Of a stretch of 64,000 bases of DNA, positions 16,943 through 26,831 are shown piece by piece. Each line of letters opens with the position of its first letter. Position 1 is the first letter of the stretch. Source of the DNA: Marinilabiliaceae bacterium JC040 (GTDB taxonomy: Bacteria; Bacteroidota; Bacteroidia; Bacteroidales; Marinifilaceae); NCBI GenBank assembly GCA_022496785.1, contig SNAP01000008.1:43191-107190 (forward strand). The letters run 5' to 3'. Made by a program: the position numbers and the translations under genes. The notes under the pieces are model-generated. The model saw only the letters and a list, made by a program, of their open reading frames with translations, was not told the DNA's origin and did no database searches.

Positions 16943-17584
16943 TTAATCTAGAAATTCTACTTTAATAATCTCGTCGTCAGGAGATATTTCTGCTTTAGCT
17001 TGATCAGATTTGAAGATGTTTTCAACTCCAATAGAAGCTTTTAAAGTAGTAGGTTTGGGTTTGTTGTTGACTTGTAATCCTGAAACAAACATAAGAGAAG
17101 CTATACATGCAGCAGCAATAGAAATTTTAATTTTTTTATTTCTATTTAGATACTGTTTGATAACAAATCTATTTTTAATAATAGCTATTTCATTCATTCC
17201 CATTGCATCAGCTAGGAAATTGTGATTGCTAGGTTCAAAAAGAAGACTTCTTTTTTTATCAAGAGTAAAAGCTCCAATATTATCTAGACTTATAGTTTTA
17301 TCTTTTAGAAGTTTAACTTTAATATCATCAACAAAAAGGCTAATCATTTTAGCAGCTTTATCGTATGGGATATTTTCTTTATTAGCTATGTGATTTTCTA
17401 AAAGTCCATCACTTTTGTATAGATTTCTATTGAATGACAATTCCTTTTTAGGAGGGAAAATCATTTTCATATCTTTACTAAAGTGAGCAGGAGAAGTATT
17501 ACATATAATACCACCGAAATTGGGTATGATAATACAGTCCTGAAAACTTAAAAGTTCGTTTATATATTTTACAATTACATTCAT
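16943..17584 (-). CDS. HU-CCDC81-domain membrane protein lacking a SPOR domain
   Basis: A 213-residue protein. Residues about 1-60 and 65-130 match the two halves of the bacterial HU-CCDC81 fold: INELLSFQDCIIIPNFGGII, FPPKKELSFNRNLYKSDGLL, then a helix and ISLDNIGAFTLDKKRSLLFEP. One transmembrane segment is at about 152-170 (ISIAAACIASLMFVSGLQV), followed by a short acidic tail of about 40 residues. In family members I know from Bacteroidota, a SPOR peptidoglycan-binding domain follows the membrane segment; here it is absent. A role at the cell envelope or division site is only inferred. The downstream neighbour is the unknown exported protein; hydG ends 60 nt upstream of its start. Confidence 0.75.
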   Translation of the reverse strand: MNVIVKYINELLSFQDCIIIPNFGGIICNTSPAHFSKDMKMIFPPKKELSFNRNLYKSDGLLENHIANKENIPYDKAAKMISLFVDDIKVKLLKDKTISLDNIGAFTLDKKRSLLFEPSNHNFLADAMGMNEIAIIKNRFVIKQYLNRNKKIKISIAAACIASLMFVSGLQVNNKPKPTTLKASIGVENIFKSDQAKAEISPDDEIIKVEFLD

Positions 17585-17643
17585 ACTAATTCAAAAATAC
17601 GTATAATTTCTTTATTTGTCAATAATTAATGTTGAAAGGCAGA

Positions 17644-19143
17644 TTAAATGTATAAATCTCTTTCTCCATTTTTAATTTTATCGTAGTAAAGTTTAAATGT
17701 ATTTATAAGTTTTTTGTCTTTAAAGAAGTCAGATTCTTCAATTTCTTTCATTTCTTTTTCTATAAGAATTTCACCTTTACGTCTAGTCTCTTCAGAGGCA
17801 TAATCGTTAAGATATTCTCTAAAAGTTAGTATAGCATTAAGTTTACAGAATTTACCTTCAAGACCAGTTTTAAGTAGTCCCATAATTTTATCACCAGTTC
17901 TACCACATCTATACCCAGCAGTACAGAAAGAAGTAATATATCCGTCGTCGATAAGTTCAGCAATAACCTCGTCTAGAGAACGTTGGTCGCCAAGCATAAA
18001 TTGTACAGCATCTTCATTATCTTCTTGTTTTTTAGCTTCTGTATATGCACCTACACCAATTTTTGTAGAAGCGTCAGTTTGTGTACATCCATAAGAAAGC
18101 ACTTCTCTTTTAATATCTTTATCTTCTCTAGCAGTAACAATTAATCCAGTGTATGGAACAGCAAGTCTAAGAACAGTAACAATTTTCTTGAAGTTTTCAT
18201 CATCTACAAGATATTTTGAATGTTCAGAGATGTATGAACCAGGTGCTGGTTGAAGTCTAGGGAAAGATATAGTATGAGGTCCAATACCAAAATGTTTTTC
18301 TAAATCGATAGTGTGATATATTAATCCCATAACATCGAATCTCCAATCTGCAAGTCCAAATAAAGCACCAATAGCAACATCATCGATACCAGCTTCCATA
18401 GCTCTGTGAAGTGCGTATAATCTCCATCTGTAATTACCTTTGATAGTTTCTTTAGGATGAACTTCTTCGTATATCTTTTTGTCGTAAGTTTCTTGGAAAA
18501 CTTGATAAGTACCAATACCTGCTCTCCAAAGTTTTTTTAAGTTTCCAATGCTAAGAGGAGCAGCATTAACGTTAACTCTTCTTATGCTATTGAATCCTTT
18601 ACCGTTCTTAGCAGGAGTTTTTACACTATATATGTTTTGAATACATTCGGCCATATAGTCGACATCAGATTTGTTGTGTTCTCCAAATACGACAATCATT
18701 CTTTTATGTCCTTCGTCGATAACAGCTTCTGTTTCTTGTTTCACTTGATTCATTTCAAGAAGGATGCGTTTTTCATCTTTATTTTCACATCTGAAACCGC
18801 AGTATTTACAGCTATTTACACAGTAGCTAGAACAATATAGAGGAGCGAAGAAAACTATTCTATTGTCGTAAACTTTTTTCTTTACTTCAAGAGCAGCTTT
18901 TCTCATCTCTTTCCACAATTCTTCATCTTTAACAGCCATAAGAGCTGCTACTTCATCAGGTTCTAATCTTTCAATTCTTAGAGATTTTTCTAATATCTTT
19001 TGAATTTGTTCTTTTGTTGGTTCTTGATTTTTATTAATAACGTCCCAAATAAGATCTTCATTAATAAAATCCTCTCCGTTAACAAGGTATTTGTCAATTT
19101 CTTCTTGCTTAATAACTTGTTTTACCCACTCTTGTGTATTCAT
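17644..19143 (-). CDS. hydG: HydG-type radical SAM protein ([FeFe]-hydrogenase maturase, variant C-terminal cluster site)
   Basis: A 499-residue radical SAM enzyme of the HydG/ThiH family. HydG splits tyrosine to p-cresol, CO and cyanide and builds the Fe(CO)2(CN) unit of the hydrogenase H-cluster. The radical SAM cluster motif is C108-x3-C112-x2-C115 (CVNSCKYC). The ISFPRLQPAPG segment and the C-terminal FCTAGYRCGRTG...FCKLNA region identify HydG rather than ThiH. The known auxiliary-cluster motif, as I recall it, is CX2CX22C. Here the positions read C407, Gly410, C433, with an extra Cys at 413, so the middle ligand has moved three residues. It may be a clade feature. No hydE, hydF or hydrogenase gene is in the window. 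Confidence 0.85.
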   Translation of the reverse strand: MNTQEWVKQVIKQEEIDKYLVNGEDFINEDLIWDVINKNQEPTKEQIQKILEKSLRIERLEPDEVAALMAVKDEELWKEMRKAALEVKKKVYDNRIVFFAPLYCSSYCVNSCKYCGFRCENKDEKRILLEMNQVKQETEAVIDEGHKRMIVVFGEHNKSDVDYMAECIQNIYSVKTPAKNGKGFNSIRRVNVNAAPLSIGNLKKLWRAGIGTYQVFQETYDKKIYEEVHPKETIKGNYRWRLYALHRAMEAGIDDVAIGALFGLADWRFDVMGLIYHTIDLEKHFGIGPHTISFPRLQPAPGSYISEHSKYLVDDENFKKIVTVLRLAVPYTGLIVTAREDKDIKREVLSYGCTQTDASTKIGVGAYTEAKKQEDNEDAVQFMLGDQRSLDEVIAELIDDGYITSFCTAGYRCGRTGDKIMGLLKTGLEGKFCKLNAILTFREYLNDYASEETRRKGEILIEKEMKEIEESDFFKDKKLINTFKLYYDKIKNGERDLYI

Positions 19144-19233
19144 GTTTAGTTTTTTATTGAATTATTATTTTAAAAAAAATATAATTGCTATGTGTTGTAT
19201 TGTTGTTTCCTTTTAAATTCCTAATATTATTGA

Positions 19234-19241
19234 CAAATATA
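19234..19241 (-). promoter_or_regulatory. -7 promoter element for hydG
   Basis: The minus strand reads TATATTTG (TAnnTTTG), about 90 nt before the hydG start. Confidence 0.35.
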
Positions 19242-19281
19242 TGAATTCTATATAAAACTCTTTTAATTTGTATATAATTTG

Positions 19282-19289
19282 TAATTTTG
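19282..19289 (+). promoter_or_regulatory. -7 promoter element for the sigma-54 activator operon
   Basis: TAATTTTG fits TAnnTTTG, about 40 nt upstream of the activator gene. The divergent hydG element is about 40 nt away. Confidence 0.4.
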
Positions 19290-19328
19290 TCATGAATATT
19301 CTGCAATAAAGTCAGTAAAAATAAGTAA

Positions 19329-20567
19329 ATGGAGATACAAGCTATAAAACAGAAATTTGGAATAATAGGAAATTCAAACGATTTAAATAGGGCAATAGAT
19401 GTGGCTATTCAGGTTGCTCCTACTGATTTATCTGTTTTGATAACTGGAGAGAGTGGTACAGGTAAAGAAGTTTTTCCACAGATTATTCATTCAAATAGTG
19501 CAAGAAAACATGGACAATATATAGCCGTAAACTGTGGAGCGATACCCGAGGGTACGATAGATTCAGAACTTTTTGGACATGAAAAAGGATCTTTTACAGG
19601 TGCTCTTTCAGATAGAAAAGGTTATTTTGAAGAGGCCAATGGAGGTACTATATTCCTAGATGAGATAGGAGAGTTACCTTTGTCAACTCAAGTTAGATTG
19701 CTTCGTGTATTAGAAGTAGGGGAAATAATAAGGGTAGGTTCATCAAGTCCACAGAAAGTAAATGTAAGAGTTGTTGGGGCTACGAATGTGAACTTACTTA
19801 AAGCAATAAAAGAGGGTAAATTTAGAGAAGATTTATATTATAGATTGAATACTATTCCAATATCTGTTCCACCTTTAAGGGAGAGAAAAGATGATATAAA
19901 GCTATTATTTAGAAAGTTTGCTATGGACGTAGCAGAGAAATATAGAATGCCAATAATGCGATTAGCACCAGAGACTGAAGTGGCATTGGCAAATTATAGA
20001 TGGCCAGGGAATGTAAGGCAATTGAAAAATGTAACTGAGCAAATATCTGTACTTGAAAAAGATAGAGAGATTAGTTTGGATGTAATTAATAAATATATTC
20101 CGACAGATGCATCACTATTACCTATGATAAGCCCAAAATCGGAAGAAGATAAGACGTTTTCTTCAGAAAGGGAGGTTCTGTATAAAGTTCTTTTTGATAT
20201 GAAAAAGGATATGAATGAATTGAAGCAATTGGTATTCGATTTCATAGATAAAGAAAAAGATGGTGATGTAGATGAACAAACACGTTCAGTTATTCTTCAG
20301 AAATTAAGTAAAGAGGGAAATGTAAATATAATACCTTCAGCAGAAAAGTTTCCATCTAAGACACATAATTCTCATATAGAGGATCATAGAATTATGGATA
20401 CTGAGGAAGTTATTGAAGAATCCTTATCTTTGGAAGACAAAGAGAAAGAATTAATATTAAAGGCATTGGAAAAGTATCAAGGGAAGAGAAAAGATGCTGC
20501 AAAGGAGTTAGGAATATCAGAAAGGACTCTTTATAGAAAAATAAAAGAATACAATATAAACAAATAG
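19329..20567 (+). CDS. Sigma-54-dependent transcriptional activator without a receiver domain
   Basis: A 412-residue bacterial enhancer-binding protein that remodels sigma-54 RNA polymerase through ATP hydrolysis. The AAA+ domain begins near residue 10: Walker A GESGTGKE (40-47), the sigma-54 contact loop GSFTGA (87-92, Ser in place of the usual first Ala), Walker B GGTIFLDE (105-112) and a sensor region with an RLNTIPISVPPLRERKDDI motif. A linker of about 130 residues (acidic, with a possible coiled coil) leads to a Fis-type helix-turn-helix at about 383-410 (KDAAKELGISERTLYRKIKE). There is no N-terminal sensor, so activity may depend on expression level or partners. It heads an operon with lptE and secG, an arrangement I know from Bacteroidales. 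Confidence 0.93.
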   Translation: MEIQAIKQKFGIIGNSNDLNRAIDVAIQVAPTDLSVLITGESGTGKEVFPQIIHSNSARKHGQYIAVNCGAIPEGTIDSELFGHEKGSFTGALSDRKGYFEEANGGTIFLDEIGELPLSTQVRLLRVLEVGEIIRVGSSSPQKVNVRVVGATNVNLLKAIKEGKFREDLYYRLNTIPISVPPLRERKDDIKLLFRKFAMDVAEKYRMPIMRLAPETEVALANYRWPGNVRQLKNVTEQISVLEKDREISLDVINKYIPTDASLLPMISPKSEEDKTFSSEREVLYKVLFDMKKDMNELKQLVFDFIDKEKDGDVDEQTRSVILQKLSKEGNVNIIPSAEKFPSKTHNSHIEDHRIMDTEEVIEESLSLEDKEKELILKALEKYQGKRKDAAKELGISERTLYRKIKEYNINK

Positions 20568-20613
20568 AATAAATATTATTGATAAATTGATTCTATTATA
20601 TTAACTTTGAGAT

Positions 20614-21132
20614 ATGAGAAAAGCAATATGTTTGACAATACTTTTGACTACGATATTATTTTCGTCGTGTAAATTACGAAGTGTTAGTTATACAATGACT
20701 GGGGGTACAATACCTGCAGAGGCCAAGACTTTTTCAGTAGATTTCTTTCAAAATAAGGCACCTATTGTTGTTCCTTATCTTAGTTCTTATTTTACAGAGG
20801 AATTAAAGAACAAATTGAGAGACCAGACATCTTTAGATGAGATTACTGATATGGGAGGTGATTTAACTTTTGAAGGTCAGATTGTTGGTTATGATTTAAA
20901 GCCAGTTGATATTCAGAGAAATGAGACAGCAGCTCGAACAAGATTAACAATTACGGTAAGGGTTAAATACACAAATCCATATAATAAGAAAGATAGTTTT
21001 GATACAACATTTTCTCATTATATAGATTTCTCAAATGAAAGATCTTTAGATTCATATGAGGAACAATTAATAAAAGATATTACGAAAGTAATTTTAGAAA
21101 AGATTTATAATAAAGCATTTGTAAATTGGTAG
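20614..21132 (+). CDS. lptE: LptE-family LPS-assembly lipoprotein
   Basis: A 172-residue lipoprotein; the signal peptide ends in LFSSC with the lipidated Cys at residue 19. LptE plugs the LptD barrel in the outer membrane and helps place LPS on the surface. The mature part matches the Bacteroidota LptE pattern: YTMTGGTIPAEAKTFSVDFF, a helix PYLSSYFTEELKNKLRDQT, a strand LTFEGQIVGYDLKP, and RLTITVRVKYTNP before the final helix. It lies 46 nt after the sigma-54 activator and 7 nt before the next gene in the same operon. Confidence 0.88.
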   Translation: MRKAICLTILLTTILFSSCKLRSVSYTMTGGTIPAEAKTFSVDFFQNKAPIVVPYLSSYFTEELKNKLRDQTSLDEITDMGGDLTFEGQIVGYDLKPVDIQRNETAARTRLTITVRVKYTNPYNKKDSFDTTFSHYIDFSNERSLDSYEEQLIKDITKVILEKIYNKAFVNW

Positions 21133-21139
21133 AAATAAG

Positions 21140-21760
21140 ATGAATATAAAAGATATAAATAAATTTATATTGAGTCCTAAAGACATGAAAATAGATGATT
21201 TTGAGGCATTGGTGAATGTACTTGATTCTTATCCATATTTTCATTTAGCTCATGTTTTATATCTAAAATATTTATTTATTAACAATGTGGATAAGTATGA
21301 TGCTGAATTATCTTCTGGAGTTCTTCATATACCTGATAAAAAGAAGTATTTACAAGTATTAAGAGATGAAATAGGAGAAGAATATTCTGGTAGATTTAGT
21401 AATGAAAATGCAGAAGTGTTTAAATATTCAAATCAATTGAATTATCAAATAATAGATTATCCTATTAGTGAAATTAAAGAAGATTCTGATGAAGGAGTTG
21501 ATATTATAGATAATTTTATAAGTAAGAATACTTCATCAATTGGGGATATTTCTATAGATGAAGAAGAAATATCAGAAGAAGGAGAAGAAAATTCAGACGA
21601 AGAATGTTTAACAGAGACATTGGCAAAAATATATATAAAGCAGAAGCTATATAAAAAAGCCATAGCAGTTTATGAGAAATTAAGTTTGAAAAATCCACAA
21701 AAATTTACTTACTTTGTAAGCCGTATAGATGAAATAAAGAAAATAATTAACGATAAATAA
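21140..21760 (+). CDS. Unknown operon protein with a C-terminal TPR-like motif
   Basis: A 206-residue soluble protein between lptE and secG. There is no signal peptide. The N-terminal part has a helix pair (FEALVNVLDSYPYFHLAHVL). The middle (about 105-155) is very acidic (EDSDEGVDIIDN, IDEEEISEEGEENSDEE). The C-terminal 45 residues contain a single tetratricopeptide-like helix pair (LAKIYIKQKLYKKAIAVYEK). I recall hypothetical proteins of this layout in the same operon position in Bacteroidales, but no function. A scaffold or interaction role is only a guess from the TPR. Confidence 0.7.
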   Translation: MNIKDINKFILSPKDMKIDDFEALVNVLDSYPYFHLAHVLYLKYLFINNVDKYDAELSSGVLHIPDKKKYLQVLRDEIGEEYSGRFSNENAEVFKYSNQLNYQIIDYPISEIKEDSDEGVDIIDNFISKNTSSIGDISIDEEEISEEGEENSDEECLTETLAKIYIKQKLYKKAIAVYEKLSLKNPQKFTYFVSRIDEIKKIINDK

Positions 21761-21766
21761 TAAAAA

Positions 21767-22114
21767 ATGTATATTTTAATTTCAATTTTAGTAGTTATTG
21801 TATGTGTGCTATTAGTATTAATAGTATTAGTACAAAATTCAAAAGGAGGAGGTTTAGCTTCTAACTTTGCGTCTTCGAATCAAATAATGGGAGTAAGAAA
21901 GACTAACGACTTTTTGTCTAAAGCTACTTGGACTTTAGCTGTTTCGTTATTAGTATTGTGTTTAGGAGCTGCGATGACAATTCCAAGAGATAATGCAGCT
22001 AATAAATCACAAATTGAACAACAAGTTAAGTCTACACCTAGTTCTACAGCTCCAATGATACCAACAAGTAATGGTGCTAAGCAAGATAAAAAAGGTGGTT
22101 CAGAAAAGAAATAA
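21767..22114 (+). CDS. secG: Preprotein translocase subunit SecG
   Basis: A 115-residue inner-membrane protein of the SecYEG channel. It has two membrane helices (about 2-22, ISILVVIVCVLLVLIVLVQN, and about 57-76), with the SecG loop KGGGLASNFASSNQIMGVRKTNDFLSK compressed between them. The C-terminus is a low-complexity Ser/Thr/Lys tail (SSTAPMIPTSNGAKQD). It starts 7 nt after the preceding gene and is the last of the activator-lptE-unknown-secG operon, followed by a terminator. Confidence 0.92.
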   Translation: MYILISILVVIVCVLLVLIVLVQNSKGGGLASNFASSNQIMGVRKTNDFLSKATWTLAVSLLVLCLGAAMTIPRDNAANKSQIEQQVKSTPSSTAPMIPTSNGAKQDKKGGSEKK

Positions 22115-22137
22115 TAATAGATTAATTCTATAATGTC

Positions 22138-22167
22138 AGAGTGGCAGTTTACTGTCACTCTTTTTTT
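22138..22167 (+). terminator. Rho-independent terminator after secG
   Basis: AGAGTGGCAG (22138-22147) pairs with CTGTCACTCT (22152-22161), 10 bp with one G-U pair and a 4-nt loop, followed by a T run. Confidence 0.9.
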
Positions 22168-22246
22168 GTCTATATATTTCATGTCTAAATACTAAAGATT
22201 GATTGATAAATACTTATAGATTTACTATGTATGTTTTTAGATATTA

Positions 22247-22261
22247 TGGCACGTATTTTGT
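22247..22261 (+). promoter_or_regulatory. Candidate sigma-54 promoter upstream of groES
   Basis: TGGCACGTATTTTGT matches the sigma-54 -24/-12 consensus (TGGCACG-N4-TTGC) at every fixed position except the final C, which is T. Spacing is exact. It would start transcription near 22273, about 45 nt before the groES ATG. No exact TAnnTTTG element was found in the gap between the secG terminator and groES. Confidence 0.5.
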
Positions 22262-22317
22262 ATCATAGTAAATCGTTAATTGATAACATAAATAAGTAAA
22301 CTTTAAAAATTAATAAA

Positions 22318-22587
22318 ATGGCTTTTAAAACAGTTCTTGATAAGATTATAGTTGAGCCAGTTGAGGCAGTTAAGAAGACTGCAAGTGGAATAATAATTCC
22401 AGACTCAGCTCAAGAGAAACCACAACAAGGAAAAGTAGTTGCAGTAGGTACTGGTAAGGCAGACGAATCTATGGAGGTTAAAGTTGGGGATACTGTATTA
22501 TATAGTAAATATGCGGGATCGGAAGTAGAGATAGAGTCGAACAAGTATCTTATTATGAAACAGTCTGATGTTTTGGTGATTTTATAA
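22318..22587 (+). CDS. groES: Co-chaperonin GroES
   Basis: An 89-residue heptameric lid of the GroEL folding chamber in the cytosol. It starts [15 protein letters not shown] and carries the mobile-loop region [20 protein letters not shown] (residues about 19-38), then [27 protein letters not shown] and the closing KQSDVLVIL. Length and motifs are standard. It lies 23 nt before groEL. The CIRCE operator used in many other phyla is not seen upstream. Confidence 0.97.
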   Translation: MAFKTVLDKIIVEPVEAVKKTASGIIIPDSAQEKPQQGKVVAVGTGKADESMEVKVGDTVLYSKYAGSEVEIESNKYLIMKQSDVLVIL

Positions 22588-22598
22588 TTAAATTTTAA

Positions 22599-24248
<1,650 letters not shown>

Positions 24249-24264
24249 TTGTTATACTATTATA

Positions 24265-24300
24265 AAAAAGCCAAGTCCTTTAAGAACTTGGCTTTTTTTT
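24265..24300. terminator. Bidirectional terminator between groEL and the namZ-like gene
   Basis: AAAAAAGCCAAGT (24265-24277) pairs with ACTTGGCTTTTTT (24287-24299), with a 9-nt loop. Poly-A and poly-T flanks serve both converging genes. Confidence 0.9.
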
Positions 24301-24316
24301 ATGCTATTTTTTAAGA

Positions 24317-25474
24317 TTAATCGTATAGTAAATACTTTTTTCTCTTTTCTTTATATTTATCTAATTTTTCTTTCCAAGAATATCTTATTTCTTCTTCAGT
24401 CCATCCAGATCTTATTTGTTGTTCTAATTCTTCAGTACCAGCTAATTTTGTGAAATATTTATTGAAGAAAGCATCTTTAAACGGATAGTGTTTGTATGCA
24501 TAGATTAAGTACGAAAGATTTAATTTACCTTCTTCTTGATATTTTTCAGCTGTATCTCTTAAGTCGATACCACCACACAATTTATTGTTGTGTTTAGGAT
24601 TTGAAGCTGCTCCTTTAACTGGATGTGGTGTGAAAGAGAATTTCTTGTTTGGTAGATATGGAGCACCAAAGACTTGAAAAGGGAAATCGGTACCACGTCC
24701 AACGCTAACAACAGTTCCTTCGAAAAGACAAAGGGAAGGGTATAAAATTATTGAAGTATGATTGGGTAAGTTAGGAGATGGGGCAATAGGAAGTTTATAT
24801 TTAGAATTATGATTCCATCCTTTCAATTTTATGACTGTAAGGTCGCATTTCCCAAATTCTTTTTCTGTATATTCTTTATAAATAAACATAGCCAATTCTC
24901 CAATTGTAAGTCCATATACAATAGGTATATTTTGCATTCCAACAAAAGATTTAGTTTTATTTTCAAGAACAGGTCCATCAACAAAATATGCATTAGGATT
25001 TGGTCTATCTAAAACAATAAGTTTAACGTGGAATTGACTACATGCTTCGATTACGTAGTGAAGAGTGTTAATATAAGTATAGAATCTACATCCAACATCT
25101 TGAAGGTCGAATAGTAGAACGTCTATATCATTAAAATCACTCATTGTTGGTTTTTTATGCTTTCCATATAGAGAATAAATAGGAATACCAGTTTTTTTAT
25201 CGATACTATTGTTAATAAGTTTACCAGTTTCATAGTCACCTCTTAATCCATGTTCAGGGATAAATATTTTACTTACTTTAATTTGTCTTGCCAATAGAGA
25301 ATCTATTAGATGTGTTTTGCCAATTGTAGATGTTTGATTGGCAAGAACTCCAACTCTTTGATTCTTAAGCATTGGAATGTAGGTTTCAGTGTTCTCTGCT
25401 CCTGTTTGGATTTGTGCATTAACAGACGTTATGCTAATAAGAAGAGCTAATGTTATTAGTTTTAGTATTTTCAT
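24317..25474 (-). CDS. namZ: DUF1343 / NamZ-type exo-beta-N-acetylmuramidase
   Basis: A 385-residue exported protein with a signal peptide (residues 1-20, ending VNAQ). The DUF1343 family includes Bacillus subtilis NamZ, which removes terminal MurNAc from peptidoglycan fragments. Motifs seen are RVGVLANQTS, the PEHGLRGDYETG segment with a probable catalytic Glu (residue about 75), YSLYGKHKKP, DVLLFDLQDVGCRFYTYI, LIVLDRPNPN and the ending GGIDLRD. A role in periplasmic cell-wall recycling follows from the family. It faces groEL and is probably monocistronic. The symbol is by family resemblance. Confidence 0.85.
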   Translation of the reverse strand: MKILKLITLALLISITSVNAQIQTGAENTETYIPMLKNQRVGVLANQTSTIGKTHLIDSLLARQIKVSKIFIPEHGLRGDYETGKLINNSIDKKTGIPIYSLYGKHKKPTMSDFNDIDVLLFDLQDVGCRFYTYINTLHYVIEACSQFHVKLIVLDRPNPNAYFVDGPVLENKTKSFVGMQNIPIVYGLTIGELAMFIYKEYTEKEFGKCDLTVIKLKGWNHNSKYKLPIAPSPNLPNHTSIILYPSLCLFEGTVVSVGRGTDFPFQVFGAPYLPNKKFSFTPHPVKGAASNPKHNNKLCGGIDLRDTAEKYQEEGKLNLSYLIYAYKHYPFKDAFFNKYFTKLAGTEELEQQIRSGWTEEEIRYSWKEKLDKYKEKRKKYLLYD

Positions 25475-25509
25475 TTTCTATTTTGTTTTATTCTTAGGTA
25501 CTAATTAAC

Positions 25510-25517
25510 TAAATTTG
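25510..25517 (+). promoter_or_regulatory. -7 promoter element for the FtsX/Lol-type permease
   Basis: TAAATTTG fits TAnnTTTG and lies 20 nt before the GTG start. Confidence 0.45.
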
Positions 25518-25537
25518 TTTCTCTAAACAAAATAAAA

Positions 25538-26779
25538 GTGAACCTAGAATTATTTATATCAAAACGAATTGGCTCTAAAAAGAGTGGTGTTGGAAATATT
25601 TCAGCTCCTATTGTGCGTATAGCAATAATTGGTATTGTTTTAGGTTTTGTTGTGATGTTGCTTTCTGTAGCTATAGTAAGAGGTTATAAGAAAGAAGTTA
25701 GTAGTAAGATGGTTGGATTTGCAGCTGATGTTCAGGTAACAAATTTTGATAACAATCTTTCTTATGAGACAACAGGTATACAGCTTTCAGATTCTTTAAA
25801 GCAATCTTATAATGATATACCTGGAGTTAAACTAGCTCAATTTTTTTCAACAAAGCCAGGAATTTTAAAAATAGATAATAAAATTCATGGTGTTGTAATG
25901 CACGGAACATCAAAAAATTTCGATAGATCTTTTATTTCTAAACATCTTGAAGAAGGGAAATTCTATAAATATCTTCCAAATAAGAAATCTAATGAATGTG
26001 TGATTTCGAAGAATATCTCAAAGATGCTAAATGTAGGTGTGGGTGATAAAGTTGATTTTTGGTTTATTCAACAGCCACCACGAGCAAGAAGATTTAAAGT
26101 AGTTGGGATTTATTCTACAGGATTAAAGGAATTGGATGATATTATAGTTTATTGTGATATTAGACATATTCAGAAGCTGAATTCGTGGAGGAAGGATGAG
26201 TATAGTGGTATGGAGTTGTTTTTAGATGATGGAGTAGATAGAGATTTTGTGTATGAGAAGATTCGTCAGCATTCGGTGCTTAATTCAAGAAAAGGTAGAA
26301 TGTTAAGAGCTGTTCGTGTAGAAGATAGGTTTAGTTTTATTTTTGATTGGCTAGCAATGTTGGATATTAATATATGGATAATTTTAGTTCTAATGTGCCT
26401 TGTTGCTGGTTTTAATATGGTTTCAAGTTTGATTATTCTAATTATTGAAAAGACAAATATGATAGGGATATTAAAATCATTAGGTCAATCGAGTGTAAAT
26501 GTTAGAAAGATTTTTATTTATTTGAGTGCCAAATTAGTAGGTAAAGGATTGTTGTGGGGGAATCTTATAGGTATATCACTTTGTATTATTCAGAAGTATT
26601 TTAAGTTGATAAGTTTAAATCCTGATTCTTATTATTTGGATGCTGTGCCAATAAGTTTGAATATTTTGGATGTACTTTTATTAAATATAGGGACTATGTT
26701 TATTACAATTTTAATGTTAGTAATACCGTCTATGATAATTAGTAAGATAAGTCCTATAAAGTCAATAAATTTTGACTGA
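25538..26779 (+). CDS. FtsX-like ABC permease (LolC/E-type lipoprotein-release family)
   Basis: A 413-residue inner-membrane permease with a GTG start. Proteins of this family begin with a fingerprint like this one (NLELFISKRI), so I kept GTG rather than a later Met. There is one membrane helix near residues 27-50, a large periplasmic MacB/Lol-type domain (about 60-265), and three more helices (about 275-300, 325-350, 375-400) forming the FtsX domain. LolC/E-type proteins release lipoproteins from the inner membrane to the outer-membrane carrier. No ATPase gene is adjacent. LolC/E or another efflux-type FtsX permease cannot be separated from sequence alone. Confidence 0.8.
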   Translation: MNLELFISKRIGSKKSGVGNISAPIVRIAIIGIVLGFVVMLLSVAIVRGYKKEVSSKMVGFAADVQVTNFDNNLSYETTGIQLSDSLKQSYNDIPGVKLAQFFSTKPGILKIDNKIHGVVMHGTSKNFDRSFISKHLEEGKFYKYLPNKKSNECVISKNISKMLNVGVGDKVDFWFIQQPPRARRFKVVGIYSTGLKELDDIIVYCDIRHIQKLNSWRKDEYSGMELFLDDGVDRDFVYEKIRQHSVLNSRKGRMLRAVRVEDRFSFIFDWLAMLDINIWIILVLMCLVAGFNMVSSLIILIIEKTNMIGILKSLGQSSVNVRKIFIYLSAKLVGKGLLWGNLIGISLCIIQKYFKLISLNPDSYYLDAVPISLNILDVLLLNIGTMFITILMLVIPSMIISKISPIKSINFD

Positions 26780-26804
26780 TTGCTTATTGTGTAGCAAATA
26801 ATAG

Positions 26805-26812
26805 TACCTTTG
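26805..26812 (+). promoter_or_regulatory. -7 promoter element for the MATE gene
   Basis: TACCTTTG fits TAnnTTTG, 19 nt before the MATE start codon. Confidence 0.5.
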
Positions 26813-26831
26813 TCGCATTAAGTAGAATAGT

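Noticed and set aside
20602..20609. TAACTTTG as an internal promoter for lptE
   Set aside because: It is only 4 nt before the lptE ATG, too close to give a usual transcript; the gene is more likely served by the operon promoter.
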